A program made the position numbers and the translations under genes. Of a DNA stretch of 64,000 nt, positions 9,545 through 18,381 are shown in pieces. How positions within the stretch are numbered: position 1 is the first letter of the stretch; every line of letters starts with the position of its first letter. The notes below the pieces were generated by a model. It saw only the letters and a program-made list of their open reading frames with translations, was not told the origin of the DNA and did no database searches. This DNA comes from Sulfurospirillaceae bacterium (GTDB lineage: Bacteria > Campylobacterota > Campylobacteria > Campylobacterales > Sulfurospirillaceae). The stretch is taken from NCBI GenBank assembly GCA_028684065.1, contig JAQUGO010000008.1, positions 62,001 through 126,000 on the forward strand, in the 5' to 3' direction.

Positions 9545-9751
9545 ATGGAAACTAAAATCGATACACAAATCCCTTGGATATGTGACAAATGTCATCAAGC
9601 CTTGGTGGCACAAAAGGTCAAAGTGCGTTATCTTGAGGGTAATTTTGAAGTTGACCTATTAAAGTGCCCTACATGTCATATGGTTTTTATCAGTGAAGAT
9701 TTGGCTTTAGGAAAGATGCTTGAAGTTGAAAAAGGGTTGGAGGATAAGTAG
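9545..9751 (+). CDS. small double-CxxC redox protein (DVU_1557-like)
   Basis: A 68-aa protein starting at the ATG two bases after the preceding stop. The two pairs CDKC (near residue 14) and CPTC (near residue 42) form a rubredoxin- or zinc-ribbon-like knuckle. It has no signal peptide. In Desulfovibrio-type aldehyde oxidoreductase clusters a protein of this size and pattern is called the DVU_1557 family redox protein; the match is from memory. Whether it binds iron or zinc, or serves as an electron carrier or scaffold, cannot be told from sequence. It is tightly coupled on both sides. Confidence 0.75.
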   Translation: METKIDTQIPWICDKCHQALVAQKVKVRYLEGNFEVDLLKCPTCHMVFISEDLALGKMLEVEKGLEDK

Positions 9752-9753
9752 TG

Positions 9754-10476
9754 ATGAATGCGTATGAAAGCAGTTGTATGCAAGAAGCCACAGGTGAAAC
9801 TTTACGTCCCGGAGGATTTAAACTTACTGAACAAGCTGTTAATTTTTGCGCTTTGAAAGCACGAACAAGAGTGCTTGATTTAGGCTGTGGCATGGGTGCA
9901 ACGGCCTCGTACCTTCATGAAAGACATGCAATTAATGTGGTAGGTATTGACCCATCTTCCAAGTTGCTAAATATAGCAAAGGCAAAAAATCCTTTTGCAA
10001 CATTTGTTTTAGGCAATGGAGAATCTCTACCTTTTAAAAATAAGCATTTTGAGTGTGTCTTTGCGGAGTGTACTTTATCCTTGATGCATGATTTACATGT
10101 CAGTTTGAAAGAAGTGTATCGAGTTTTGGATAAGGGCGGTTGGTTTGTCATCACCGATGTTTATGCAAAAAATCCTGAAGCCATAAGCGTGATGGATAAT
10201 TTTTCTATCAATTCTTGTATGCGGGGTATTCATCATCTTCCTTCTTTACAGGAAGAGCTAGTAAAGATTGGCTTTGACATCATTCTTTTGGAAGACTGCA
10301 GCCAGTTTCTCAAAGAACTTATGGTGAAAATTATCTTTTCACATGGCTCTATGGGAGCATTTTGGAGTAAAACCATCGAAGATGAACTACCACAAACATG
10401 CTGTCATTTTCAAGAAAATATCAAACAATGCAAACCGGGTTATTTTATTTTAATTGCCAAAAAAGGAGAAAAGTGA
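9754..10476 (+). CDS. SAM-dependent methyltransferase (DVU_1556-like)
   Basis: About 240 aa with a class I methyltransferase fold: motif I VLDLGCGMGATASYL near residue 32, acidic residue in GIDPSS, motif IV in FECVFAECTLSLMHD, and post-motif LDKGGWFVITDVY. GTG at 9751 and ATG at 9754 are both possible starts; GGAGG at 9739-9743 suits the GTG slightly better, but the ATG is the conventional choice. The gene overlaps the next start by one base (TGATG). The substrate is unknown; its place between redox and radical SAM genes suggests modification of a cofactor or protein serving the oxidoreductase. Confidence 0.85.
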   Translation: MNAYESSCMQEATGETLRPGGFKLTEQAVNFCALKARTRVLDLGCGMGATASYLHERHAINVVGIDPSSKLLNIAKAKNPFATFVLGNGESLPFKNKHFECVFAECTLSLMHDLHVSLKEVYRVLDKGGWFVITDVYAKNPEAISVMDNFSINSCMRGIHHLPSLQEELVKIGFDIILLEDCSQFLKELMVKIIFSHGSMGAFWSKTIEDELPQTCCHFQENIKQCKPGYFILIAKKGEK

Positions 10477-10922
10477 TGGATGAATTATCTTTACGTTTAT
10501 TTAAACTCTCATCAGCAGGATTTTGTTGTGCTCAAATCATGTATAAACTAGCTCTTGAAGATGAAGAGAGCCAAAACGATGACTTAGTCCGCGCTGCTCA
10601 AGGACTGTGTCGAGGCATTGCTGATACACAGCAAACCTGTGGCGTTCTGAGTGGTGGCATTGGTGTTTTAGGACTGTACGCGGCTAAAGCCAAAGAAGAC
10701 GAGAGTGCCAAAGAAGATTTCGCACAAATGGTTCAAGAATTTCACACGTGGTTTCGTAAAGAGTTTGGTGCAACGACTTGTGTTGAGCTTATTGGAGTGA
10801 CTGATTTTAAAGGAAGCGATACGAGCTATAAACTAAAATGTGCAGATATGATCAAACAAGCCTATGTCAAAGTTTATGAGATCGTGTTGGCACATGGCTA
10901 TGAATACGGGAATAGAGGATAG
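10476..10922 (+). CDS. C-GCAxxG-C-C family-like protein (DVU_1555-like)
   Basis: A 148-aa cysteine-rich cytoplasmic protein starting at the ATG that overlaps the previous stop; a longer frame upstream lies inside the methyltransferase gene. Conserved cysteines occur as GFCCAQ near residue 20, GLC and QTCGVLSGGIG near 50-65, TTC near 107 and KCADM near 122. This is the spacing of the C-GCAxxG-C-C family, though the central GCAxxG reads TCGVLSGG here. Some relatives carry selenocysteine; this copy has cysteine. These proteins are thought to bind a metal or cluster. Role in the operon is unproven. Confidence 0.78.
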   Translation: MDELSLRLFKLSSAGFCCAQIMYKLALEDEESQNDDLVRAAQGLCRGIADTQQTCGVLSGGIGVLGLYAAKAKEDESAKEDFAQMVQEFHTWFRKEFGATTCVELIGVTDFKGSDTSYKLKCADMIKQAYVKVYEIVLAHGYEYGNRG

Positions 10923-10925
10923 ACG

Positions 10926-12269
10926 ATGACATTACCTTCTTTGATGCACGTTGAAAGTTTGTGCCCCATCTGTTTGCGAAAACTTGATGCTTACATGTAC
11001 GATGAAGACACGACTACTTATATGCACAAAGAGTGCGAAGAACACGGCGTATTTAAAACCGTAGTGTGGCGAGGAAGTCAACTGATGCGTGAGTGGATTC
11101 GTACTAAAGAGCGAGCCCATATTCCTAGTCCCATCACGCCAGTGGATAAAGGATGTCCGTTTGATTGTGGTTTGTGCTCATCTCATAGACAACATACCTG
11201 CACAGCACTCATCGAAGTGACCACGCGGTGCAATCTTAACTGCCATTTCTGCTTTGCAGATGCGCAGGAAAGCCAATGTGAAGATGCACCGCTTGCACAG
11301 CTACGGTTTCAATATGAGAGCATTTTAAAAGCTTCAGGTAGATGCAATATTCAACTCTCTGGCGGTGAGCCAACGATGAGGGATGATTTGGCGGATATTG
11401 TTCGCTTAGGCGTCGAACTTGGATTTGCGTTTATTCAAGTCAATACCAATGGCATTCGCATGGCAAAAGATGAAGCGTATGTTAAAGTTTTAAAAGAGGC
11501 GGGGCTCAGTTCTATTTTTTTACAATTTGATGGCATTGAGGATGCCGTTTATAAAAAATTACGAGGACGCGCACTGTTTGAACTCAAATGCAAAGCGATT
11601 GAAAATTGCCATAAATATGGTATCGGAGTTGTACTCGTTCCCACCATTGTCCCTAAAATCAATGTGGATAGTATCGGTGACATTATCCGTTTTGGTATGA
11701 GTAAAACACCTACGGTTAGGGGTGTTCATTTTCAGCCTGTGAGTTATTTTGGGCGTATTCCCAAAGCGCCAAGTGATGAAGATCGCATTACCTTGCCTGA
11801 AGTGATGGAGCAGATTTGCACGCAAACGAACCAAATGGTTTCCATGCAGAGCATGCAACCTCCTGGATGTGAAAATGCGCTCTGTTCATTCAATGGAAAT
11901 TATTTGATTGAGGAGGGCGTTTTAAAACCTGTGACACACAGGACATGTTGTTCTACTAAAAGCGAAAAAGCCGAAGAGGGAGCGAATAAAGCCAAAGCCT
12001 TTGTAGCACGACATTGGTCGTATCAAACACCGGTCAAAGAGGAGAAACTTTCCGACTGGGATAAAATCCTCAGCGCCATTGCCAACAACGCGTTTAGCCT
12101 CTCTGGGATGGCGTTTCAAGATGCGTGGAATGTCAATTTAGAGCGTATCAAAGATTGTTGTATTCATGTCTCTACGGCTGAGGGGAAATTGATTCCTTTT
12201 TGTATGTACAACATTACAACGATGGATGGAGCGTCTTTGTATCGCGAGGCGACGAGGGTAGCACAATGA
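10926..12269 (+). CDS. radical SAM protein of the aldehyde oxidoreductase cluster (TrsS-like)
   Basis: A 447-aa radical SAM enzyme. The SAM-cluster motif TRCNLNCHFC (Cx3Cx2C) sits near residue 100, followed by LSGGEPTMRDD. An extra cysteine-rich N-terminus (CPICLRKL, CEEHG, CPFDCGLC) and C-terminal cysteines (CCSTK, CCIHV, PFCMYN) could hold auxiliary clusters. The layout resembles MoaA/Mmp10-like proteins and the family annotated as radical SAM (seleno)protein TrsS next to DVU_155x genes; this copy uses cysteine throughout. It likely modifies a peptide or cofactor together with the adjacent methyltransferase and AMP ligase. It overlaps the next gene by 4 bp. Confidence 0.82.
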   Translation: MTLPSLMHVESLCPICLRKLDAYMYDEDTTTYMHKECEEHGVFKTVVWRGSQLMREWIRTKERAHIPSPITPVDKGCPFDCGLCSSHRQHTCTALIEVTTRCNLNCHFCFADAQESQCEDAPLAQLRFQYESILKASGRCNIQLSGGEPTMRDDLADIVRLGVELGFAFIQVNTNGIRMAKDEAYVKVLKEAGLSSIFLQFDGIEDAVYKKLRGRALFELKCKAIENCHKYGIGVVLVPTIVPKINVDSIGDIIRFGMSKTPTVRGVHFQPVSYFGRIPKAPSDEDRITLPEVMEQICTQTNQMVSMQSMQPPGCENALCSFNGNYLIEEGVLKPVTHRTCCSTKSEKAEEGANKAKAFVARHWSYQTPVKEEKLSDWDKILSAIANNAFSLSGMAFQDAWNVNLERIKDCCIHVSTAEGKLIPFCMYNITTMDGASLYREATRVAQ

Positions 12270-13561
12270 ATGTAACTCCTTTAGAGTCTTGGATTGTAAA
12301 GCGCACAGGCATCACGCACAAAAGCCAAGAAGCTTTGAGGGCATATCAGTTGGGGAAGCTTTGTGAGACGCTTACTTATGCTAAAGACAAAAGTCGATTT
12401 TACAATGCAAGATTAAACGCCATTGATGTCAATGCCATTACATCGCTTGAAGCGTTTGCGCAGATTCCTTTGACGACTTCGGAAGATATCAAATGCAACG
12501 CATATGATTTTGTTTGTGTTTTAGGTCATGAAGTTGAGCGCATTGTAACACTTAATACTTCTGGAACTATGGGAGCTGAGAAGCGTATTTTTTTTACGCA
12601 TCAAGATTTAGAGGCTACCATTGACTTTTTTAATTATGGGATGCGCTGTTTGGTAGAAGAAAGCGATAGCGTGATGGTACTGCTCCCCGGTCCCTCTTAT
12701 GGGAGTATTGGGGATTTGCTCAAAAAGGCATTAGCGCTTTCCCATATCAAGTGCATTGTAGAAGGTGTATTGAGTGATGTTGATAAAACGGCACAAAGTA
12801 TCGAAGAAGAGGGTATTACATGCCTTGTGGGTATACCAATGCAAATTTTATACTTGAGCAAAGTTAAACCAGAGGTCTTTTCTAAATATATCAAAAAAGT
12901 TCTGCTGAGTACAGATTATGTCCCTGATACATTGGTTGAAGCGCTTAGTCAAAATGGGCAGTGTAAAGTCTTTAACCATTATGGTATGACGGAGATGGGC
13001 TATGGCGGAGGCGTTGAGTGTGAATGTCTCAAGGGGTATCATCTAAGAGAAAATGATGTGTATTTTGAAATCATAGACCCTATAACAGAAAAACCTGTGA
13101 AAGATGGAGTGTATGGTGAGGTTGTTTTTACAACACTTAATCGTCAGGCCATGCCACTTATTCGTTATAAAACAGGTGATATGGCATGTTTTTCTCATCA
13201 ACCGTGTGCATGTGGCACCTTTTTGAGAACCATGGAAAAAGTGCTGGGTCGCATCGATAATACGCTACGTATCAATGAGCATGAAATTCATCTCAGAGAA
13301 TTCGATGAAATCCTCTTACATTTTCCTGATATTGTAGATTATAAACTCAGTTTATATACCAATAATACGTTACATGTAAAGCTTGTTTGTGTCAATAATA
13401 ATGATTCTGAAGCTCTCAAAAAAGCTATAACGTGGCGTCTAAGAGAGCATTTAAACTTTGAATTTGCACTTATAATAGATGTCACAGAAAATGAACATTC
13501 CATCAAAATGACTAATAGCATGATAAAAAGAACCATAGACAACTTAGGGAATAAAGGATAA
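12266..13561 (+). CDS. AMP-dependent ligase, phenylacetate-CoA ligase-like (DVU_1553-like)
   Basis: 431 aa from the ATG overlapping the radical SAM stop (ATGA). It has the adenylation core motifs LNTSGTMGAEKR (ATP-binding P-loop), NHYGMTEMGYGG, RYKTGDMA and GRIDN, and a short C-terminal lid. The organisation is closest to phenylacetate-CoA ligase and coenzyme F390 synthetase-like proteins. It should activate a carboxylate as an acyl-AMP and pass it to CoA or an amine/thiol. Activating the acid made by the aldehyde oxidoreductase is possible, but DVU_1553 relatives always sit with maturation genes, so a cofactor role is equally likely. Confidence 0.82.
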   Translation: MNVTPLESWIVKRTGITHKSQEALRAYQLGKLCETLTYAKDKSRFYNARLNAIDVNAITSLEAFAQIPLTTSEDIKCNAYDFVCVLGHEVERIVTLNTSGTMGAEKRIFFTHQDLEATIDFFNYGMRCLVEESDSVMVLLPGPSYGSIGDLLKKALALSHIKCIVEGVLSDVDKTAQSIEEEGITCLVGIPMQILYLSKVKPEVFSKYIKKVLLSTDYVPDTLVEALSQNGQCKVFNHYGMTEMGYGGGVECECLKGYHLRENDVYFEIIDPITEKPVKDGVYGEVVFTTLNRQAMPLIRYKTGDMACFSHQPCACGTFLRTMEKVLGRIDNTLRINEHEIHLREFDEILLHFPDIVDYKLSLYTNNTLHVKLVCVNNNDSEALKKAITWRLREHLNFEFALIIDVTENEHSIKMTNSMIKRTIDNLGNKG

Positions 13562-13564
13562 TAG

Positions 13565-14602
13565 ATGAGAAAAATAATAGAAGGTATCGCCAGCCATTTA
13601 GAATCACAACATGATATCGTGGTAGCCACAATTTTGGAAAAAAGTGGTTCAGCCCCTAGAGAAGCGGGAACAAAAATGTTGATTCATAGGGATATGTCTA
13701 TAGAAGGTACTATTGGAGGAGGCTTACTTGAAGCTATGGCGATGAAGTTAGCTTCCACAGTTTTTGAAACAAAAAAATATTTGATAGAAGATTTCGAATT
13801 ATCCAATGCAGATGCAACCCAAGCAGGAATGGTTTGTGGTGGTGAAGTGCGTGTACTTTTAGAATATGTGGATGCATTAGACATACAAAACATTGATATT
13901 TACCATAAGGCTCATGAATTACAAGAAGTGGGAGAAGATTTTGTGATGATTACCAAGGTTTCATCCAAAACAAACATCATCTTGGGTAAAGATAAATGGA
14001 TCTGTACACCAACAGATATATATGGTATTGAGAATAAAGAAATTGGCGTTATCACACAATCTTTAAGAGAGAATTTTAATCGCCTTAAGTTTCATATTTT
14101 TACAGGAAAAGAGCGCTATATAGTCGAGCCTTGTTCGTGTATAGACCGCCTTTATATTGTGGGAGCAGGTCATGTGTCACAACAAATTGCGGCGTTGACG
14201 AAAGAACTTGGAATCTATACGGTAGTTATCGATGATAGGGAAGAGTTTTCCAATAAAGAGCGTTTCCCTAGTGCAGACGAGGTTCATGTAATCGCCTCTT
14301 ATGAAGGTTTGTTCCACGAAGTGAAGATTTCTAAAAACAGTTATATTGTCATCGTCACCAGAGGGCATTCGTTTGATAAAGTGGTACTCGCTCAAGCACT
14401 TCGTGGACATACTAAATATATTGGTATGATTGGGAGTAAAAGCAAAAAAAATCACCTCTATAATGAACTTTTGTCTGAAGGATTTATGCAAAAGGATTTA
14501 GATGAAGTGCACTGTCCTATTGGTGTTCCTATCAATGCTCAAACACCTGAAGAGATAGCCATAAGCATTGTAGCAGAACTTATTAAAGTGAAACGAAGTT
14601 AA
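13565..14602 (+). CDS. XdhC-family molybdenum cofactor chaperone
   Basis: 345 aa. The N-terminal XdhC/CoxI domain begins with ATILEKSGSAPREAGTKML and holds GGGLLEA. The C-terminal Rossmann domain has YIVGAGHVSQQIA and VIDDREEF, as in XdhC. Family members bind molybdenum cofactor, mediate its sulfuration and insert it into xanthine oxidase-type enzymes. Its location in the Mop operon makes Mop the likely client. It stops exactly one base before the next gene. Confidence in family is high; specific symbol withheld because XdhC, CoxI and PaoD are paralogues. Confidence 0.9.
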   Translation: MRKIIEGIASHLESQHDIVVATILEKSGSAPREAGTKMLIHRDMSIEGTIGGGLLEAMAMKLASTVFETKKYLIEDFELSNADATQAGMVCGGEVRVLLEYVDALDIQNIDIYHKAHELQEVGEDFVMITKVSSKTNIILGKDKWICTPTDIYGIENKEIGVITQSLRENFNRLKFHIFTGKERYIVEPCSCIDRLYIVGAGHVSQQIAALTKELGIYTVVIDDREEFSNKERFPSADEVHVIASYEGLFHEVKISKNSYIVIVTRGHSFDKVVLAQALRGHTKYIGMIGSKSKKNHLYNELLSEGFMQKDLDEVHCPIGVPINAQTPEEIAISIVAELIKVKRS

Positions 14603-15715
14603 GTGTGTACGCTTAAAAACAATATAGCCGTTCTGATCATTGCCGCGGGCTATTCCTCTCGCATGCACGATTTTAAGCCGTTGTTGACATTTGGGCAAAC
14701 AACCGCTTTAGAACGATTGATTCAAACCTATCAAAGGCATGGGATAGAGCATATTTATATTGTCACAGGGCATAGGCAAGAGGATATGATTGAAACACTT
14801 AAAAGTTATAAGGTTAATATTGTTTATAACGAGGATTATGCCAAAGGGATGTTTAGTTCTATCCAAAAAGGTATTCAGGTGATAGATAAAACGGTCGATG
14901 CATTTTATATGCAACCGGTGGATATTCCATTGATTAAAGTGCGCAGTCTTGAAAGCTTGTATCAAGCGTACAGGCATACAGGTAAAGGTGTTATTTATCC
15001 TATGTTTCTTGGGCGTAAAGGTCATCCACCACTCATTGATATGAAGTATAAAGAGCAGATTCTTTTAAGCAATGGTGAGGGTGGACTTAAAAGAGTACTC
15101 GAAGCATTTGAGCTTGATGCTTTGCATGTAAGCGTATTGGACAAGTCTGTTTTAATGGATATGGATACACCAGAGGATTATCAAAAGCTTTTGGTGTATG
15201 AATCAATAAATGCTCCAACTAAAGAAGAGTGTTTGGCCATGATGCTGGAAAATAATGTGTCCGAAAATATCATAAAACATTGTGAAGCCGTCGAAAAAAT
15301 GGTCTGCATTGTGTATGCACAGATCGCTTCTTTTGGATTGGATATTGATATTCATACATTAAGTGCCGCAGCTTTGTTACATGATATTGCACGAAAAGAA
15401 AAAAATCACGCTTTCGTAGGGGCTATACAACTAAGAGCAATGGGCTATGATGCTATAGGTGATATTATCGCAACCCATATGGATATTGACGTTGATGATA
15501 CATTGCCTTTAACGGCTCATGAACTACTTTTTTTAGCAGATAAGTTAGTCCATGAAGATGAGGTATGTGGCTTTGAAAAACGTTTTGAGAAGGCTCTCAA
15601 AAAATGTGAAGGAAATCTTGAAGCGCAAAACAACATTGTTAAACGTCTCAATGCTACTAAAGCGATTATTGTAAAAATACAAAACCTTACATGTAAAGCT
15701 TTTCCTTATGGTTGA
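14603..15715 (+). CDS. MobA-like NTP transferase fused to HD domain (DVU_1551-like)
   Basis: A 370-aa protein with a GTG start directly abutting the previous stop. Residues ~8-195 are a nucleotidyltransferase with the signature IIAAGYSSRMHDFKPLL and the metal-binding DIP and MDMDTPED stretches, as in MocA/MobA. Residues ~200-370 are an HD phosphohydrolase-type domain (ALLHDIARKEKNH). The first half probably attaches CMP to molybdopterin, since Mop-type enzymes use the cytosine dinucleotide. The HD half may hydrolyse a phosphate ester or be regulatory. It overlaps the next gene by 8 bp. Confidence 0.85.
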   Translation: MCTLKNNIAVLIIAAGYSSRMHDFKPLLTFGQTTALERLIQTYQRHGIEHIYIVTGHRQEDMIETLKSYKVNIVYNEDYAKGMFSSIQKGIQVIDKTVDAFYMQPVDIPLIKVRSLESLYQAYRHTGKGVIYPMFLGRKGHPPLIDMKYKEQILLSNGEGGLKRVLEAFELDALHVSVLDKSVLMDMDTPEDYQKLLVYESINAPTKEECLAMMLENNVSENIIKHCEAVEKMVCIVYAQIASFGLDIDIHTLSAAALLHDIARKEKNHAFVGAIQLRAMGYDAIGDIIATHMDIDVDDTLPLTAHELLFLADKLVHEDEVCGFEKRFEKALKKCEGNLEAQNNIVKRLNATKAIIVKIQNLTCKAFPYG

Positions 15716-16298
15716 AACAGTCTATTTACTTCGCCATGGGCATATTGATAATGGACGTGAAAAAAGGTATTTGGGTCAAACAGATATCCCCTTGAGTGCT
15801 TTTGGTGTAGAGCAAGCTCAAGCATTACGTGATTATTTTAAAGAAGTTCCTATTCATGCTGTTTTCACAAGCCCCTTAAAACGCTGTTTAGTAACGGCTC
15901 AAATTTTATGTGAAGATAAAAATATAACGTGTCAGAGTATTGAAGCATTACGTGAGATTAATATGGGCGATTGGGAAAATGTAGCAATGTCATACATCAA
16001 GTCGCAGTATTCAGAATTGTATGCCCAAAGAGGTGAAAATTTGGAATATTTTACCCCACCTCATGGTGAGAGTTTTTCTGATTTGTCAAAACGTGTACAG
16101 TCTGCTTTTGAGGAAATAATATGCAATGTTACTGGTCCCATTATCATTGTTGGACATGCCGGTGTGAATCGAATGATTACCTCATACCTATTAGGTATCC
16201 CTATCAACGATATATTTAGCATTACTCAACCGTATGCATGTGTTAATAAATTTGTACGAAGGGATAAAGGGCAATGGTTTTGTACACATATCCTTTAA
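15708..16298 (+). CDS. histidine phosphatase family protein (CobC/PGM-like)
   Basis: 196 aa with the phosphohistidine motif LLRHGHIDNG at the N-terminus, a conserved arginine stretch TSPLKRCLVTAQ, the acidic GDWEN and the second histidine in IIVGHAGVNRM. The sequence pattern resembles alpha-ribazole phosphatase and cofactor-independent phosphoglycerate mutase relatives. Overlap with the preceding gene puts it last in the Mop operon. A role in removing phosphate from a cofactor intermediate is plausible, as is nucleotide salvage; the substrate cannot be told from sequence. Confidence 0.82.
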   Translation: MVETVYLLRHGHIDNGREKRYLGQTDIPLSAFGVEQAQALRDYFKEVPIHAVFTSPLKRCLVTAQILCEDKNITCQSIEALREINMGDWENVAMSYIKSQYSELYAQRGENLEYFTPPHGESFSDLSKRVQSAFEEIICNVTGPIIIVGHAGVNRMITSYLLGIPINDIFSITQPYACVNKFVRRDKGQWFCTHIL

Positions 16299-16333
16299 TC
16301 ACATAAAACTAAATTTGCTCAAGGAAGAAGCAA

Positions 16334-16352
16334 GAGGAGGATCAACCTCCTC
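16334..16352 (-). terminator. hairpin at the end of the AOR-MoaD operon
   Basis: GAGGAGG and CCTCCTC pair across a 5-nt loop and overlap the stop codon of the MoaD-like gene. On the minus strand a pyrimidine-rich, T-containing tract follows. It also separates this operon from the converging Mop operon. Confidence 0.5.
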
Positions 16353-16572
16353 CAACTTTAGGGAACAGAGCGAGGGTATCACCATCTTTGAGATGATACT
16401 CCTCTTTTTCATGTCGAGAATTAACCATTAAAACGCCTAAGGGTAACACTTTCGTTACTCCAAGCTCTTCAATGATATCCCCTGCGGTTATTCCTTCTGC
16501 ATATGTGCGTGATTCAACCTTGAAACGATTTTCTCGGTATTGTGCAAAGAGTTTAACCGTAATATTAATCAT
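16342..16572 (-). CDS. MoaD/ThiS-like sulfur carrier
   Basis: 76 aa with a ubiquitin-like fold pattern (INITVKLFAQYRENRF) ending in FPKVGGG, the Gly-Gly tail that is adenylated and thiocarboxylated in MoaD. The ATG overlaps the AOR stop as TGATG, so it is translationally coupled. MoaD-like proteins beside AOR-family genes are thought to supply dithiolene sulfur to the tungstopterin. An upstream extension of four codons is ignored because it lies in the AOR gene. Confidence 0.88.
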   Translation of the reverse strand: MINITVKLFAQYRENRFKVESRTYAEGITAGDIIEELGVTKVLPLGVLMVNSRHEKEEYHLKDGDTLALFPKVGGG

Positions 16573-18308
16573 CAAAAATTCCAAAACTCATCAATTTCTT
16601 CATTGGTAAAATCCCATGTGGTATTATGTGGTGGAAGCACTTCATACTTCATAAACTCAGGCATTCTATCATCAGCACTTGTAAGTCCAGCTTTAAGATT
16701 AAACTCATGTTCTATTTTTAAGATATTTTTACCAAGATTGACAACATCATCTCCTGTGATACTGATACCAAAACGCGCATTGATCATATCGATAAGAGCT
16801 GGTAAACAAGCAGCATCATCAAGTGCCGCAAAGGCTACAAAGATACACATACCTGTACTATCCACTGCCGCTGAGGCAATTTGAAGATTACGTGAGAGTT
16901 CAACTTGTCCCTCTTTTTTAAGTGGGTCTACATGACCACCACTGTTAAGGATGTTTGTTGCAACGGCATAACCTGCGGTATGATCAGCTCCCATAGGTGT
17001 CGTAATATACGTAACGCCTTGTCCTTTAACCGCTCGTGGTTCATACGCAGGCATAGCTTGCCCTTTAGCTGTTGGAACACGAACGAGTCCATAAAGTCGT
17101 CCAAGTATATGCGTACCGCCTCCGATGATTCTGCCAAGAGGTGTGCCATTGGCTAATTCATTAGCAATTAAATCATACGCTCTTTGTCCATCACCGTATG
17201 CCAAAATACCTGCATCCACGGCAAGTCCTAAAGTAACACTGGTTTCGATAGAATCAAGGCCTAAATCATCCATTAAAGCATCCATCTTCGCGATAAGGTC
17301 TAAATCTTCAATACCAAGATTCGCACCCAATGCCCAAATCGTTTCATATTCAAAACCAGAAGTAAGGTATTTCCCCTCTTTATCATTATAGACTTGTGAA
17401 CATTGAATGACACAGCCCGCATGACAACCATGGGTTGTTTTTCCACCACGTGCTTTAATATTCTCAGCCATTGTTTCGCCACAGATATTCTCAGCATGTT
17501 TCCATGAACCTTCTCTAAAGTTATGCGTTGGAAGTCCGCCTGCTTCATTGAGGATATTTACAAGGACATTGGTTCCAAAGGCAGGTAAGCCTTGTCCACT
17601 GATAGGATTTTCTTGTAAAGCTTTGGTAAAGATTTTACTGGCTTCTTTGAATTTCTCAGGATCAGCAATCGTTACTTCTTTGTAGTTCTCAGAATCAACG
17701 GTGATACATTTGATTTTCTTAGAACCCATAACAGCTCCAAGTCCACCACGACCGTGACTTCTAAGTTTTCCACCTGGGTCTTTTACGGAGATATTAGAGG
17801 TAAGCATTTTCATCTCACCAGGTCTTGCGATACTCATAACAGCGACTTTTTTGTCATATTTTTCAAGCATAGCGTCAAGGACAAAGTAATTATCCTTACC
17901 TACAAGCTCTGGAACTTTAATAAACTCTACGTTATTTTTGGTGACATGTAAATGGTAAAACGTAGAATCATCTTGGGGTAATCCTTCAATGATAAGCGCT
18001 TTAACACCAAGCTTTGACATCACACCAGCCATCGTTCCACCCACATTAGATTCTTTGATACCACCTGTCAATGGGCTCTTTGCACCACATGAGTTTCTTC
18101 CACTATTGGAAGCACTTGTTCCTGAGAGTAAACCAGGGGCAAAGACAAGTTTATTGTTTGGTCCAAGAGGATGACACTCAGGGTCAACTTCAGCGGCCAC
18201 AATAGTAGAGGTTAGACCACGTCCACCTAATCCCATCCATGAAGCAGGAACTTCTTCGATTTTAAAACTTAGGTTTGACATATTGACGCGATAAATTAGA
18301 TCTGACAT
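16572..18308 (-). CDS. AOR-family (tungsten-type) aldehyde:ferredoxin oxidoreductase
   Basis: 578 aa from the ATG at 18308, preceded by AAAGGAG; an open frame begins 12 codons earlier. N-terminal AFOR_N motifs include GLGGRGLTS and GRNSCGAKSPLTGG. The first cluster cysteines read GCHAGCVIQC near residue 291, a Cx3Cx3C spacing where Pyrococcus AOR has Cx2Cx3C, and the fourth is in DSTGMCIF. Members use bis-tungstopterin (sometimes Mo) and one [4Fe-4S] cluster to interconvert aldehydes and acids with ferredoxin. No signal peptide. It forms an operon with the MoaD-like gene and shares an operator sequence with Mop. Subfamily and substrate are uncertain. Confidence 0.9.
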   Translation of the reverse strand: MSDLIYRVNMSNLSFKIEEVPASWMGLGGRGLTSTIVAAEVDPECHPLGPNNKLVFAPGLLSGTSASNSGRNSCGAKSPLTGGIKESNVGGTMAGVMSKLGVKALIIEGLPQDDSTFYHLHVTKNNVEFIKVPELVGKDNYFVLDAMLEKYDKKVAVMSIARPGEMKMLTSNISVKDPGGKLRSHGRGGLGAVMGSKKIKCITVDSENYKEVTIADPEKFKEASKIFTKALQENPISGQGLPAFGTNVLVNILNEAGGLPTHNFREGSWKHAENICGETMAENIKARGGKTTHGCHAGCVIQCSQVYNDKEGKYLTSGFEYETIWALGANLGIEDLDLIAKMDALMDDLGLDSIETSVTLGLAVDAGILAYGDGQRAYDLIANELANGTPLGRIIGGGTHILGRLYGLVRVPTAKGQAMPAYEPRAVKGQGVTYITTPMGADHTAGYAVATNILNSGGHVDPLKKEGQVELSRNLQIASAAVDSTGMCIFVAFAALDDAACLPALIDMINARFGISITGDDVVNLGKNILKIEHEFNLKAGLTSADDRMPEFMKYEVLPPHNTTWDFTNEEIDEFWNF

Positions 18309-18381
18309 ATTAACTCCTTTAAATACGGTTGTTTCCATCATCATATTTAAAGTTTATAGCGTGAAAATAGCAAAGCTAAAA

